DNA of 64,000 bases, from NCBI GenBank assembly GCA_963576735.1, contig OY755196.1, positions 8,413,912 through 8,477,911 of the forward strand. Direction: 5' to 3'. The first letter of the stretch is position 1; the number at the start of each line of letters is the position of its first letter. A program made the translations under genes and the position numbers. Source of the DNA: Bedellia somnulentella. Lineage: Eukaryota > Arthropoda > Insecta > Lepidoptera > Bedelliidae. Positions 31,744 through 41,790 of this stretch are shown here, one piece after another. The notes under the pieces were generated by a model. That model did no database searches. It saw only the letters and a list, made by a program, of their open reading frames with translations, and was not told where the DNA came from.

Positions 31744-31855
31744 AACCGCATCGCCCAAAAATCCAATAAAAAGCCCCAATACCCTTAGTCGCCTCTTACG
31801 ACACCCGTGGGTAGAAAGGGGTAGCGACATTCTAAGCCGGCACTACACGGCTATA
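31744..31855 (-). repeat. Dispersed retroposon, 5' half (continuation of 23655-23799)
   Basis: It resumes with AACCGCATCGCCC and runs through CCCTTAGTCGCCTCTTACGA to the family end GCCGGCACTACACGGC. Confidence 0.9.
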
Positions 31856-32171
31856 TATCCTTCAATATCTTCCTCACATTTTCCGTCCCTAGTAAACAAA
31901 CTTCCCAGGTATACAAATTATTTCAATTTCTTGCCCCCTATTGTAATCTCACATCCTGTCATGCTTTTCTGTCTCTTTAAATTGGTGTAGACAAATATCT
32001 ATCTGATTTCGACACTATTGAAATATTTGTATTGATGACTATCTGTTCTCCGAGTTTAATTACACCCAATCCAGTTAAAGTGGCAATATCCCGGCTTCAG
32101 AGAGCATCAAAATTATCCAATGGGGGAAACCAGGGACGGTGTAACTAGTTCACACAACCGTTAATGTTTAA
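31856..32171. other. Non-coding stretch
   Basis: No gene, repeat boundary or RNA is recognisable. Confidence 0.4.
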
Positions 32172-32300
32172 GTGCGCATATACACTCACGGCTGTTAATC
32201 CTAAAAAGGAGTAACCAGAGCTGTGGAGTAAGAAATTATTGGAGTAAGGATTGTGAAATAAAGGTTATCGGTGATTGGTCTCCCGCTTCATCGCCTAAGA
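32172..32300 (-). repeat. Diverged dispersed-retroposon fragment
   Basis: It contains ATACACTCACGGCTGTTAAT, a TAACCAGAGCT block and GGTGATTGGTCTCC, matching the tail half of the family with many substitutions. Confidence 0.65.
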
Positions 32301-32345
32301 ATCACTCAAAAAAATCTAAAATATCTTGCGGCTTTATATAGTATA

Positions 32346-32478
32346 TCATACATACATATACTCACGGCTATAGATCCCTAGAAGGGGTAGCCAGAGCTAA
32401 GGAATTAAAAATTCCTCAGCCACTTTTGGAAATTTTAGTGGGGAGAAGATGGTAATATAAAGGTTGTTGGTGATGGGT
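32346..32478 (-). repeat. Dispersed-retroposon fragment, 5'-truncated
   Basis: It starts CATACATACATATACTCACG and matches the family through GTTGTTGGTGATGGGTC, where it stops. Truncation at that side fits incomplete reverse transcription, because the short tandem repeat marks the 3' end. Confidence 0.8.
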
Positions 32479-32479
32479 C

Positions 32480-32650
32480 AAAAAAAGTCAAAATTTTATT
32501 TTTCAAAATTAAGTTAATAACTAACATTTTTTGAACGTCAAATTTTTTAAATTTATCATTAGTCCTTTGCTTCCGAAGGTGTTCGTAAAGAGAAGAAGCA
32601 ACAAAGAAACTCTTTACATTCAATTTTTTTCATTTTTTCAAAACATGGTT
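32480..32650. repeat. Dispersed repeat with AAGAAGCAACAAAGAAACTC
   Basis: Similar phrases recur near 49790-49860 and 63835-63945 (TTTGAACGTCAAATT; AGAAACTC). These look like fragments of one 3'-UTR-like repeat family of unknown parent. Confidence 0.5.
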
Positions 32651-32917
32651 TGTACAATTTCAGTTTATTAACAAGTTTTTACTTCATAAAAGTTTTTACT
32701 TCATAAAAGATAAACGGGCAGGTGATAATGTCACGTGAAGTTCAGAAGTATTGGTACCTCTGTCAACCCTTTCGTGGATATACGGCGTGAACGAAGTTGC
32801 TCAGGTACAACCTATAATGGCATTAATGTATACAAATGTGCCTTACCTTATATTAAATTTTAATAATAATATGAATAATAGTAAAAAAATAATTAGGTTT
32901 ATCAGAAAATTAACGAT

Positions 32918-33490
32918 TTGTTATCTCTTTTAGACTCACATCTCTCATTAGCTCTTCAAAACTTATGCATCAGATTTGTTTTTGGATTGCGTAAGTATGA
33001 TCACGTGTCTGTTTATCGTACTAAACTTAAGTGGCTTCCTATTCGCCTCCGCCGCAATGTGCATACTTTGTCCCTCCTTTACTCTATCTTGTTCAATCCT
33101 GCCACCCCTTCTATCTAAAAGAACGTTTTCAATTCCTCTCTTCTTCCCATAACCTTAATTTACGTTCAGACCATAATCTTCAATTATCTATTCCCCCTCA
33201 TACAACTAATTTCTATGGCTCTTCTTTTTCTGTACACGCTGTGCAATTGTGGAACGCACTTCCTGTGGAGGTGCGATTGGCTAAATCACTGAATATGTTC
33301 AAAGATCTGCCCGGCTAGAACGAGCGGTGTTTAAACTAGTTATCGCGTGGGATAAAGCAGCCATTTCTTACGCACTTACTTAGTGTCGTATACTGCCATC
33401 TCATTCTAACCGTTATCGTGTCGATAAAATAGCGCTCGTGCTTGCCCTTCTGGTGAAACAACACTATCTCACTGAAGCGCTATAATACTG
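32918..33490 (+). pseudogene. LINE F C-terminus, copy 1 (with insert)
   Basis: It encodes FVFGLRKYDHVSVY, KLKWLPIRLRRNVHTLSLLY, FYLKERFQFLSSSHNLNLRS and AVQLWNALPVEVRLAKS in two phases, matching the better-preserved copy at 33893-34471. An insert of about 145 bases (33311-33455) separates MFKD from the last residues KQHYLTEAL. It is the extreme C-terminal region of a LINE ORF2. Confidence 0.78.
33311..33455. mobile_element. Small insert in LINE F copy 1 (possible MITE)
   Basis: It is absent from the paralogous copy at about 34430. The edges are imperfectly inverted (GCCCGGCTAGAACGAGCG versus the complement of GCGCTCGTGCTTGCCC). The target duplication is unclear. Confidence 0.5.
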
Positions 33491-33754
33491 TTGCTTTTTA
33501 AACTATATACATTAATTATATTTCTAAAACGTATATGTGTATTTTATTTAGGTATTTGTATTGCTTGTATATATAAAAGTATGTAGTTATATATGTATGT
33601 GTTCATATTCGTTAAATATCTATAATATTTTGTATGATTAATATTTATATTGTTATTTAAATTAAACAAGTTAGTATTAAGTAAGCTTAATAGATTATCA
33701 TGTTTTTTTTTGGCCTTGTTTTGAGCATCTACCCAAATAATTAATTTATCGATC

Positions 33755-33850
33755 TCACCTTCCAAAGGTTGTCTGGAAGAGATCGCTTTAAGCGATAAGA
33801 CCGCCAATTGTACCTCACTGTAAACTGTTTGTAACTGTAAAATATACATT
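33755..33850 (+). repeat. LINE F-type 3' UTR end
   Basis: It contains AGGTTGTCTGGAAGAGATCG and GCGATAAGACCGCCAATTGT, the shared 3' end also found at 34715, 59975 and 62290. It belongs to LINE F copy 1. Confidence 0.7.
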
Positions 33851-33892
33851 GTCACTGTAATATATATATATATATACCTTACCTTATCTTGG

Positions 33893-34471
33893 GTGCCACA
33901 ATTAGAAATGGTTAGCCGAAAGATGTTCGCTTCAGCGGGATCCCTCAGAAGATTGCGTAATTTTCTTCCTACTGCTACTAAAACTGCGTTAGCTCAATCA
34001 CTTCTCTTGCCCCTTCTTGACTATGCTGATACCTGCTACCTTGATATAACTGAAGAGCAACTTAATAAACTTGAGCGCCTCCAAAACTTTTGCATTAGGT
34101 TTATTTTTGGATTGAGGAAATATGATCATGTATCTGTATATCGCCGCACTCAACTGAAATGGCTTCCTATTCGTCTCCGCCGGAATGCACATACACTTTC
34201 TCTCCTTTACTCTATTTTGTTCAATCCTGCCACCCCTTTCTATCTAAAAGAACGTTTTCAATTTCTCTCCTCTTCCCACGATCTTAATTTACGTTCTGAA
34301 CATATTCTTCTATTAAGCATTCCCTCCCATTCAACCAATTACTATGGCTCCTCCTTCACTGTGCAGGCTGTTCAATTGTGGAACGCACTTCCGGTAGAGA
34401 TTCGTCAGGCTAAATCCCAATCTATTTTCAAGGATATGGTAAAAAAGCACTACCTCACTGAAACGCTATAA
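33893..34471 (+). pseudogene. LINE F C-terminus, copy 2
   Basis: The 192-residue open frame contains MFASAGSLRRLRNFLPTATK, LLLPLLDYADTCYLDI, KLERLQNFCIRFIFGLRKYD and KWLPIRLRRNAHTLSLLYSI, ending YLTETL. It is the C-terminal region after the reverse transcriptase of a CR1/Jockey-type LINE. The RT itself is missing, so this is a 5'-truncated insertion although the frame is open. Confidence 0.82.
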
Positions 34472-34835
34472 TACTGTTGCAAATTAAATTATATATATTA
34501 AGTATATAAATAAAAATATGTATCATCATAATATTTATATGTATTATAAGTTTTAATTTATTGTATCATAGTATTTATATGTTTGTTAATAGGTAGTTTA
34601 TTATTTTATAACTAGATTTAAGTGTGACTGGATTGTTGGATTGTTTGTGCAGATTAACGCATTTTGTTGTACATCTATCTCACATGACTCTAATTTATTG
34701 ACCTCTCCATTCAAAGGTTGTCTGGAAGAGATCGCTTTTAGTGATAAGACCGCCAATTGTACTTTTGTTAATTCATTCTGTGTATTTGTAATTGTTTTTC
34801 CATATTTGATGTACAATAAAGAGTTTTCTATTTTA
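34472..34835 (+). repeat. LINE F copy 2 3' UTR
   Basis: The untranslated tail contains AGGTTGTCTGGAAGAGATCG, GATAAGACCGCCAATTGTAC and a final ACAATAAAGAG near 34811, a poly(A)-signal-like motif at the LINE 3' end. Confidence 0.75.
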
Positions 34836-34843
34836 TTCTATTC

Positions 34844-34844
<1 letters not shown>

Positions 34845-34890
<46 letters not shown>
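34845..34890. repeat. (TA)n microsatellite
   Basis: An almost pure TA dinucleotide run follows the LINE tail. Confidence 0.9.
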
Positions 34891-35049
34891 CTTTATTGCA
34901 CATCAAACACAAACCTTTGGAAGGTGAAATAAACTTTAAAGGTGCTGCCTCACCGGGAGCATACACGTGTACTGTGACATTATAGATTCGTCTGAGCATT
35001 ACAAAACAATAGTAACTCCCTGACTGACAAGCATTCGCGTGTAATTATA
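34891..35049. other. Scrap of LINE C-type 3' tail, then unassigned sequence
   Basis: TTTATTGCACATCAAACAC is the complement of the LINE C end (GTGTTTGATGTGCAATAAAG near 22285). The rest is unassigned up to the TA at 35050. Confidence 0.45.
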
Positions 35050-35953
35050 TACAGGGTGTAATTGTAATGACTGTTTTCCTTGAAAAGTATGATTAATTAT
35101 CACGTATAGAGGCAGAATTCGTTAAAAAAAAACACACTTATTTTTTTTCAAATTTTGTTAAAATTTGCACTAAGAAAGTAGTACTATTGACACCAACACG
35201 CTCAATGTATGCGTGAAACGCGATGACAAGGCGGGCAACTCAGCTGACAGCTGCGACCCGCCGTGACCCTTAACCGGCGACCAAATCAAATCAAGGCCAG
35301 TAAAGTAATCAATCGAACTTAGCTTCTAATATCTTCTTATTTTTTACATGTTATTATTTGACATGATAAATTTGAATAACACTACCCCATAGTTAATACT
35401 GCGTTGGAATGCGGCAGTATGTTCAGAGAAAAATGCATAATTCGTAAACATCGATCGCCGCGAAATTCAAAATCTGCATGTATCAACAAGTCGGGCGGGC
35501 TTGTCGGCATTACATCAAAGGAACAGTATTAGTACTAAGTTAGTTGTTTGTACAGTCGCCATCAGATATATCGGAGCGGCCGAGGTACTCAAATATTTCT
35601 GAGCAACAATAAATTTCAATAAATTCTTTACGGTAAATAAGATCAATAAGATCTGACCACCCAATTCGCCACAAATATATGAGCAGTGGGTTTTCAATTA
35701 AATCTGAACACACAACGAGACAATAATATCTGCTCAGACAGGGTGATCATAAATATCTGAACATTTAGGGAATATATACCTTAAAGCACTAGGCATACAG
35801 TTTAAAATTCTTTAACTAACTACGCTGAAATACATTTTCTACACAACCAACATTTGGTTTTATCAATGTCAAATCTAAAAAGAGTTTAAATCTTTTTGTT
35901 CATGAAAACCTCATGTGGGGATTATTACTAATAAATAAAGGAAAGAAAAATTT

Positions 35954-36028
35954 CGACACAGGCGGGATTCAAACCCGCGACCTCGGGTATACGCCCCCGT
36001 CGCTCTTGCCAATTGAGCTACCGTGTCA
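35954..36028 (-). repeat. tRNA-like sequence, unit 1
   Basis: On the minus strand the acceptor (GACACGG / CTGTGTC), D arm (GCTC/GAGC) and T arm (GCGGG TTTGAAT CCCGC) all form. The anticodon arm has a 4-bp stem with an enlarged loop because of an extra G, and position 33 is not T. It is therefore probably a SINE head, not a working tRNA gene. Confidence 0.65.
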
Positions 36029-36270
36029 ATGGCTGCCAGCGCGAAATTCTTCTATCCTTTATTTCTTTTACACGTTTTAGTAGTGTTTGCGTTTCCTACC
36101 TCCAATTTTTTTTTTTTACTAATTCGGAAGGCCACTTGTCTATCTTTTCAGATACAATGCAAATGTTGAAAACGCCTAACTATCACATAATTTAAATCTT
36201 TTTGTTCATGAAAACCTCGTGTGGGGATTATTACTAATAAATAAAGAATAAATAAAGGAAAGAAAAATTT

Positions 36271-36345
36271 CGACACAGGCGGGATTCAAACCCGCGACCT
36301 CGGGTATACGCCCCCGTCGCTCTTGCCAATTGAGCTACCGTGTCA
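36271..36345 (-). repeat. tRNA-like sequence, unit 2
   Basis: The same sequence as unit 1, including the extra G in the anticodon loop. Confidence 0.65.
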
Positions 36346-36582
36346 ATGGCTGCCAGCGCGAAATTCTTCTATCCTTTATTTCTTTTACACGTTTTAGTAG
36401 TGTTTGCGTTTCCTACCTCTGAATTTTTTACTAATTCGGAAGGCCACTTGTCTATCTTTTCAGATAGAATGCAAATGTTGAAAACGCCTAATTATCACAT
36501 AATTTAAATCTTTTTGTTCATGAAAACCTCATGTGGGGATTATTACTAATAAATAAAGAATAAATAAAGGAAAGCAAAATTT

Positions 36583-36656
36583 CGACACAGGCGGGATTCG
36601 AACCCGCGACCTCGGGTATACGCCCCGTCGCTCTTGCCAATTGAGCTACCGTGTCA
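36583..36656 (-). repeat. tRNA-like sequence, unit 3
   Basis: This unit lacks the extra G and has the canonical T loop TTCGAAT. That gives a 7-base anticodon loop, GCGTATA, with GTA in the anticodon position but C instead of T at position 33 and an A-A mismatch closing the stem. It is the best cloverleaf of the three, yet a decoding role is doubtful. Confidence 0.6.
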
Positions 36657-37104
36657 ATGGCTGCCAGCGCGAAATTCTTCTATCCTTTATTTAACACTAC
36701 TAAAACGTGTAAAAGAAATAAAGGATAGAAAAAGTTGTACGGTTAAGATATTATTAGAAAAAAGTACTAAATCGTTCCCCACTAACCAACTCTTTTTTGA
36801 ATGGGTTTGTAGCTATATAATTTTCGCCGGTACAAAAACATCAAGAGGTAAAATAACTTAGTATTTTTGAAACATTGTATGCAATTTTTTTACATCGTAA
36901 GTACCAGGGTAGCATAAATATTAATGCAGCTTTAATAAAATAAAAGGAGAAACTAGTTTTTACAAAATTATTCTTTTTCCTGCAGTTTTCTCTAACGTAT
37001 TCTTCCTCTTCATATGTATTATTATTAAATGAGGACAATAAATCTAATGGTTAATAAATAAAAATAATAAAAAAACACGAATTCTTAATAAAATACAAAA
37101 AATA

Positions 37105-37190
37105 AACACAAGGGAGGATTTGAACCCTGACGCAACGAATTATATGTATGATTTCTAATTACTAAACCGCTAGGCCATAGTGACTGACAC
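37105..37190 (-). repeat. Degenerate tRNA-like sequence
   Basis: The minus strand reads ATGGCCTAGCGGTTTAG (A-box-like) and AGGGTTCAAATCCTCCC (T arm). The anticodon arm does not form well. It is probably another SINE head. Confidence 0.5.
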
Positions 37191-37552
37191 AATAGTGGAT
37201 GAAATATTGCAAAGCATTCATACCTATTTTAATTTGGCAGCTTTAATATTACCATAGATATAGAAGCACATAGATTGGCAGTAAGTGACAAACGTCATAG
37301 CATTAACGTCAAAAAAGGCTGGACTTCTCACGGACGCGATAACAGCCTACAACGGTTTTGGACATAAAAGAAAATAATTTACTTATTTTCGTTAATTCTG
37401 ATATTTAAGTCTTAGCTTTGGTGATTTTTTGATAAAGTTATTAATATTTAACATCACAGAACCTAAATCAAATACATATTCTTTGGCAAACATAATTTTT
37501 TGAGCCATTTATGTCCAAATTAAGACTGTAATAATCACCAGTCTATCGCCCG

Positions 37553-37678
37553 ATTTCTGAATTGAGTATTCAAGCTGAGAACAACTTAAGTATCGTTTTG
37601 TCTCATTCAGTTGTTAAGATTTCAATGCGAGAGAACGATACTTAAGTTGTTCTCAGCTGAAATACTCAATTCAGAAAT
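37553..37678. repeat. Short palindromic element (46-bp arms)
   Basis: ATTTCTGAATTGAGTATT at the left is matched by its complement at the right end, with further pairing through GAACAACTTAAGTATCGTT. A spacer of about 36 bases lies between. It may be a small fold-back MITE nested in the larger transposon. Confidence 0.75.
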
Positions 37679-39547
37679 CTGTCGTATATGTTTAATTATA
37701 GATCTCAAAGTTTTCAATGCAAATATATGATAAACAATATCTTCTTTCATCATATTATTACAATTACATTACAATAACAAATACGTGAATTATTATCAAT
37801 TCTAATAGGGCTATTATGGAATCCGCTATACTAATATTACGCACACACACTCATTTACGCACACCGTTGTACTTATTTTGATTTCGCCTATCATCTTTGT
37901 ATTGCCCATCTATATACGTAAGTATAGCATAATAAATCTGTGAATATTTGATAAATACATGCAGTGACAGTTATGTGTACCATTTTTGTGAATTGCCAAA
38001 TATTTTATTCAAATGTGTCTCTTGTAACAAGACTGTAAAGTTACTTTTCGCAGATTTATATTTTGTATACCTACTAATTTTGTAAAAGGAAAATTTATTA
38101 CATCTGTACGATTACATTTAAGAACTTTAAACTTTAGGGCTTTAAGGTATATTTTCCTTAATTGTTTAGATATTTATGATCACCCTGTCTGAGCAGATAA
38201 CTTTGACGAGTTGTGCTTTCAGATATTATTGTCTCGTTGTGTGTTCAGAATTAATTGAAAACCCACTGCTCATATATTTGTGGCGAATTGGGTGTTCAGA
38301 TCTTATTTACCGTAAAGAATTTATTGAAAAATATTGTTGCTCAGAAATATTTGAGTACCTCGGCCGCTCCGATATATCTGATGGCGACTGTAGCTCATTG
38401 TGTTTGTATCGCTTATGATTGGATGTCACTTTGATTTTTCGCATTAATTTTCGGAGTGTGAGTTCAGTTTTAGTATCTTGTGTTGTGATTGTGTTGAGTA
38501 AATATGGCGTACACGAACCAGCAAAGTTCAGTGTTGGTGTTTTATAATATTAATTCTCAAAATGTTCTGCGTTTTGCGCAAATAAAGGTGATAACCCGGA
38601 TCTGCCACTGCCAATCAAAACGGGGTGAGTTATTTTTATTCGTATTCTTTAGTTAACTGTGATAAAGTACAGATACACCCGTTTAGAGCCCTTTAGCCCC
38701 GAGAGAGTTTAGTAAACACCAAGAACTCCTCCAATTTCGATGTCGGTTAATGAATGAATAGGTATCTCTTGCGCACTTTATTTTATGCCAAGTAAATGCA
38801 TCGTTTCGAGGGTCTCTATTTGTTTTTAACATTATTATCTTACGCTCATGAAGTACATACATTACATACATACTCACGCCGTTACTTCCCATTGGGGAGG
38901 CAGAGATGTAAAGTAAAACAAAAATAGCGGTAGCTGATTATTTAGGACGACAGTTTTGTTATAATCGTCGGTGTTAATTAATAGAGATAGATTTTTTACA
39001 TACATATTCTCACGCCATTAGTTCCCATTGGGGTAGGCAGAGACTATCGATCGCCACTTCGTACGATCCTGGCAAACCTCTCTAGCTTTGTTTACATCCA
39101 TCAATCTTTTTACTTGAAAATGTTTGAATTACACTACCCCATATTTAATACTGGATTGAAATACGAGGCGACTAAGACCACAGCCTCACCAGGCGCGGCG
39201 ATAAGTTCAAAGAAAAATCAAACATAGCCGCGAAATTCAAAAAATTTTTGCATTGCTGTCATAGTGCGGTTTATACGGTCACGAGCAAGTGTGCGCAAGA
39301 CTAGATGGTCACATGACGCGCCCGCTGTTCTCTGTGTGTGGGTGAGACATTATACGGGTAGGAACTAGGAGTGTGTGCGCTAGGCTAGTGTAGATAACCA
39401 CAGTTTTCCATCTGATGGAGAAAGTAGGTTTTTCTGCTAAAGCGGTTTTAATCTTTTTGTTTATTTCATATGGTGGATATTAAGCATTAAACTTTAATAT
39501 ACGAATTAATATTGAAGTAACAATCGCCGTCAAACTAACACGCTGTA

Positions 39548-40035
39548 TATATGATTATGCAATGCTTGATTCTACGTAACATTACACGTGAATGCTCGCT
39601 CCCGATGAGGGAAGGGAGCACCTTTAAGAATATGTCCCGTAGGATATATCTGCCAATGCACGGCGCAAATGATATATGTCAATGACAATTACACTCTGAT
39701 TTTTAACTCTGTAGCATTCTGACATTTCATAAGCGTTGCAACTAAAAACGCATTCGCACCTAAAAAGGGGAAATAAATAAAAGATGTTATTAAAGGAAAG
39801 AAAAATTTCGACACTGGCGGGGTTTTCTTTCCTTTAATAACATCTTTTATTTATGAGTAATAATCCCCACATGAGGAATTCATGTCAAAAAACATTAAAT
39901 TGAGGGGAAATAAGTTATCAATTCATGGGCAAAAAAATAAATGCTAGATTTTTGTCTATGTCTTACCTTTTAAAGGATAAATCGAAATATTCACTAAGTC
40001 AAGTAAGATAGAACAAAAATAACGAACATTTCAAT
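39548..40035. other. Non-coding, with a fold-back repeat at 39776-39900
   Basis: The inverted arms AAAGATGTTATTAAAGGAAAG and complement enclose a short remnant of the tRNA-like core (CGACACTGGCGGGG). The family phrase AATAATCCCCACATGAGG follows in reverse orientation. The rest is unassigned. Confidence 0.6.
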
Positions 40036-40037
40036 AT

Positions 40038-40520
40038 CATACATACATATATTCACGGCTATAAATCCCTTAACGGGGTAGCCAGAGCTTTGGAATGATC
40101 AATTCCTCAGCCACTTTTGGAAGTTGATTGGGGAAAAGATGATAATAATAAACGTTTTAGGTGACGGGTCTTCAACCACATCGCCCAAAAATCAATTAAA
40201 AAGTCCCTTTTTATTGATGAATTTGGTTCAAGGGATTGTAAGAACTATACTCGGATTTTTTACTCCATAGAATTTTGACAGCTTTCATTTTATGACAGGT
40301 GAGAGTTTATAAACCTTTTTCAATTTTAATACGAGTCTGATTATAAAAAATTACCCCATTTCTACCCGTGGATGATCGTAAGAGGCGACTAAGGGTATTA
40401 TTTAATATGATCTAAGACATGTTTCTTATCAATAAAGTCACAAATTGTGTCCCCTATACCCTTATTCGCCTCTTACGATCATCCACGGGTAGAAATGGGG
40501 TAATGTTTTATAATCAGACT
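40038..40520 (-). repeat. Dispersed retroposon copy, split by a templated insertion
   Basis: The tail half (40038-40207) ends AAAAAGTCCC. After an insert of 241 bases flanked by GTCCC repeats, the head half resumes at 40449 with GTCCCCTATACCCTTATTCG through ATCCACGGGTAGAAATGGGG. Confidence 0.8.
40208..40448. repeat. Insertion made of two inverted copies of neighbouring DNA
   Basis: 40211-40398 is the inverse of 40456-40646, and 40401-40446 is the inverse of 40680-40725. GTCCC occurs at both edges (40203-40207, 40449-40453). A few mismatches separate the copies, so the event is not brand new. Confidence 0.85.
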
Positions 40521-40956
40521 CGTATTAAAATTGAAAAAGGTTTATAAACTCTGACCTGCCATAAAATGAAAGCTGTCAAAATTCTATGGAGTAAAAAATC
40601 AGAGTATAGTTGTTCTTACAATCCCTTGAACCAAATTCATCAATAATGTGTGTGAGAAATAAAAACCTCATTTCATTATAATTTGTGACTTTATTGATAA
40701 GAAACATGTCTTAGATCATATTAAATTCTTGTTTTTTTCACACACTGAGTATACAACACATCTATAGCTTGTACACAGTATTAAGTGAGCTTAATTGCTC
40801 AAAACATTTTTTTTCCAACGTACTGTCCTTATAAGAAAAAAATATCTGTGCTGACTCTTTTTCAATTTGAAGATTCCTCTTACTAAATGAAAAAATCATT
40901 AATTACAAGTCTAATTATTTATAGAGGGTAGACTTAAAAAAGATGTACTAGTAGTT

Positions 40957-40962
40957 TTTATT
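40957..40962 (-). terminator. Candidate poly(A) signal of the host gene
   Basis: AATAAA on the minus strand lies about 165 bases after the stop codon at 41126, in AT-rich sequence. Another AATAAA overlaps the stop itself and is too close to serve. Transcript evidence would be needed to choose. Confidence 0.3.
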
Positions 40963-41125
40963 ACCAAAAAAATATTTTGCTCATTACACAAAAAGACATA
41001 CTGAACCTATTTAAACGGTAACCTTTAGATTTCCCTCGACATTATTTATGTTTTACACAGACATGCAATCTATCCCTAGAACACACAAATAATATATTTT
41101 AATCGTAAATTTATACTAAAATAGT

Positions 41126-41790
41126 TTATTGATCATCACAATCCGAACCAACACATTCGTCTAAAACGATACCACTATTAAGAATTGAAGTTGAATCAGA
41201 TTCACTGTTATGTTTTTCATTTGTATCTGTCGATATTTGGTCATCAATATCATTTATCGCTACATTATTTTCACCTTTATTGACTTCAAGAATGGCACCT
41301 TTATCATTCTTAGTTATACTTTGAGTATCTTTACAAACATCATCATTATTACTGACGATTTGACTAGTTTTAGTTTCCTCATTTTTAGTAACGTCATCTT
41401 TATTAGTTTGCGTAACATCTATTTTATTTGTCTCATTAATATTTGTAGATTCATTAGAAATGGTAACAGGTTCAGCAATATTTACTTCAGTCTCATTTCC
41501 ATTCTTAGTTTCATCACTTGCTGCAATTTTTGCTGGATTAATATCAGTATCAGTTTTATTATCATTTGCAGTATCCATCTTAGATTTTTTTAGTTCTGTT
41601 GTTACTTCATCCGCTTCGTTCTTTATTGACACAGCTGGAGTAGCGACTTCAGTATTTTTAGTACTTACACCTGTCTTCGCTTTAGGTTTGGAGTCTTTAC
41701 AACCAATACTTGCTCTGGTGAATTTGGTTTTAACTTTTGGAGGAACAATAACAAAATTATAGATAGGCGCCAAATGCACTTTCATCGGTC
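41126..41790 (-). CDS. Host gene exon 12 (last coding exon)
   Basis: The acceptor TTCTATTACAG lies at 41791-41801. It encodes GPMKVHLAPIYNFVIVPPKV and a Lys-rich stretch, then a long acidic low-complexity tail rich in Asn, Thr, Asp and Glu, ending ECVGSDCDDQ and a stop. Such tails are usually disordered. Confidence 0.88.

Larger units (their letters stand above)
35885..36715 (-). repeat. Three tandem units of about 306-312 bp with tRNA-like cores
   Basis: TTTAAATCTTTTTGTTCATG starts at 35885, 36191 and 36503. Each unit has the GTGGGGATTATTACTAATAA phrase, a minus-strand tRNA-like sequence and a tail with CACTTGTCTATCTTTTCAG; the third is cut short near 36700. The units are nearly identical, so the expansion is recent. 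An inverted scrap of the tail follows at about 36695-36735. Confidence 0.9.
35553..38390. mobile_element. TA-target transposon with about 215-bp inverted repeats
   Basis: Left arm 35553-35770 begins CAGTCGCCATCAGATATATC and right arm 38170-38390 is its inverted match, interrupted by small changes. TA flanks both ends (35551-35552, 38391-38392). The uninterrupted paralogous sequence at 2318-2345 gives the empty site (CTACAAACAACT). CAGT termini and TA targets fit Tc1/mariner-like elements, but no transposase is encoded. The interior has tandem tRNA-like units, another tRNA-like sequence and a hairpin. Confidence 0.9.
35052..39545. mobile_element. TA-flanked non-coding transposon, copy 2 (inverted)
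   Basis: The ends are CAGGGTGTAATTG at left and the complement of CAGCGTGTTAG at right, with TA on each side (35050-35051, 39546-39547). It is the reverse complement of 776-2822, without the MITE of copy 1 but with its own insertion at 35553-38390. After removing that insertion its length is about 1.65 kb, as in copy 1. Confidence 0.85.

Noticed and set aside
34845..34890. Replication origin or promoter in the TA run
   Set aside because: A plain dinucleotide microsatellite following a LINE tail; nothing else supports a function.
35954..36656. Three functional tRNA genes
   Set aside because: The anticodon loop lacks T33, two copies have an extra loop base, the stem has a mismatch, and the units are in a dispersed repeat family.
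41210..41762. Two plus-strand frames of 100-127 codons
   Set aside because: They mirror the low-complexity acidic tail of the spliced minus-strand exon 12.
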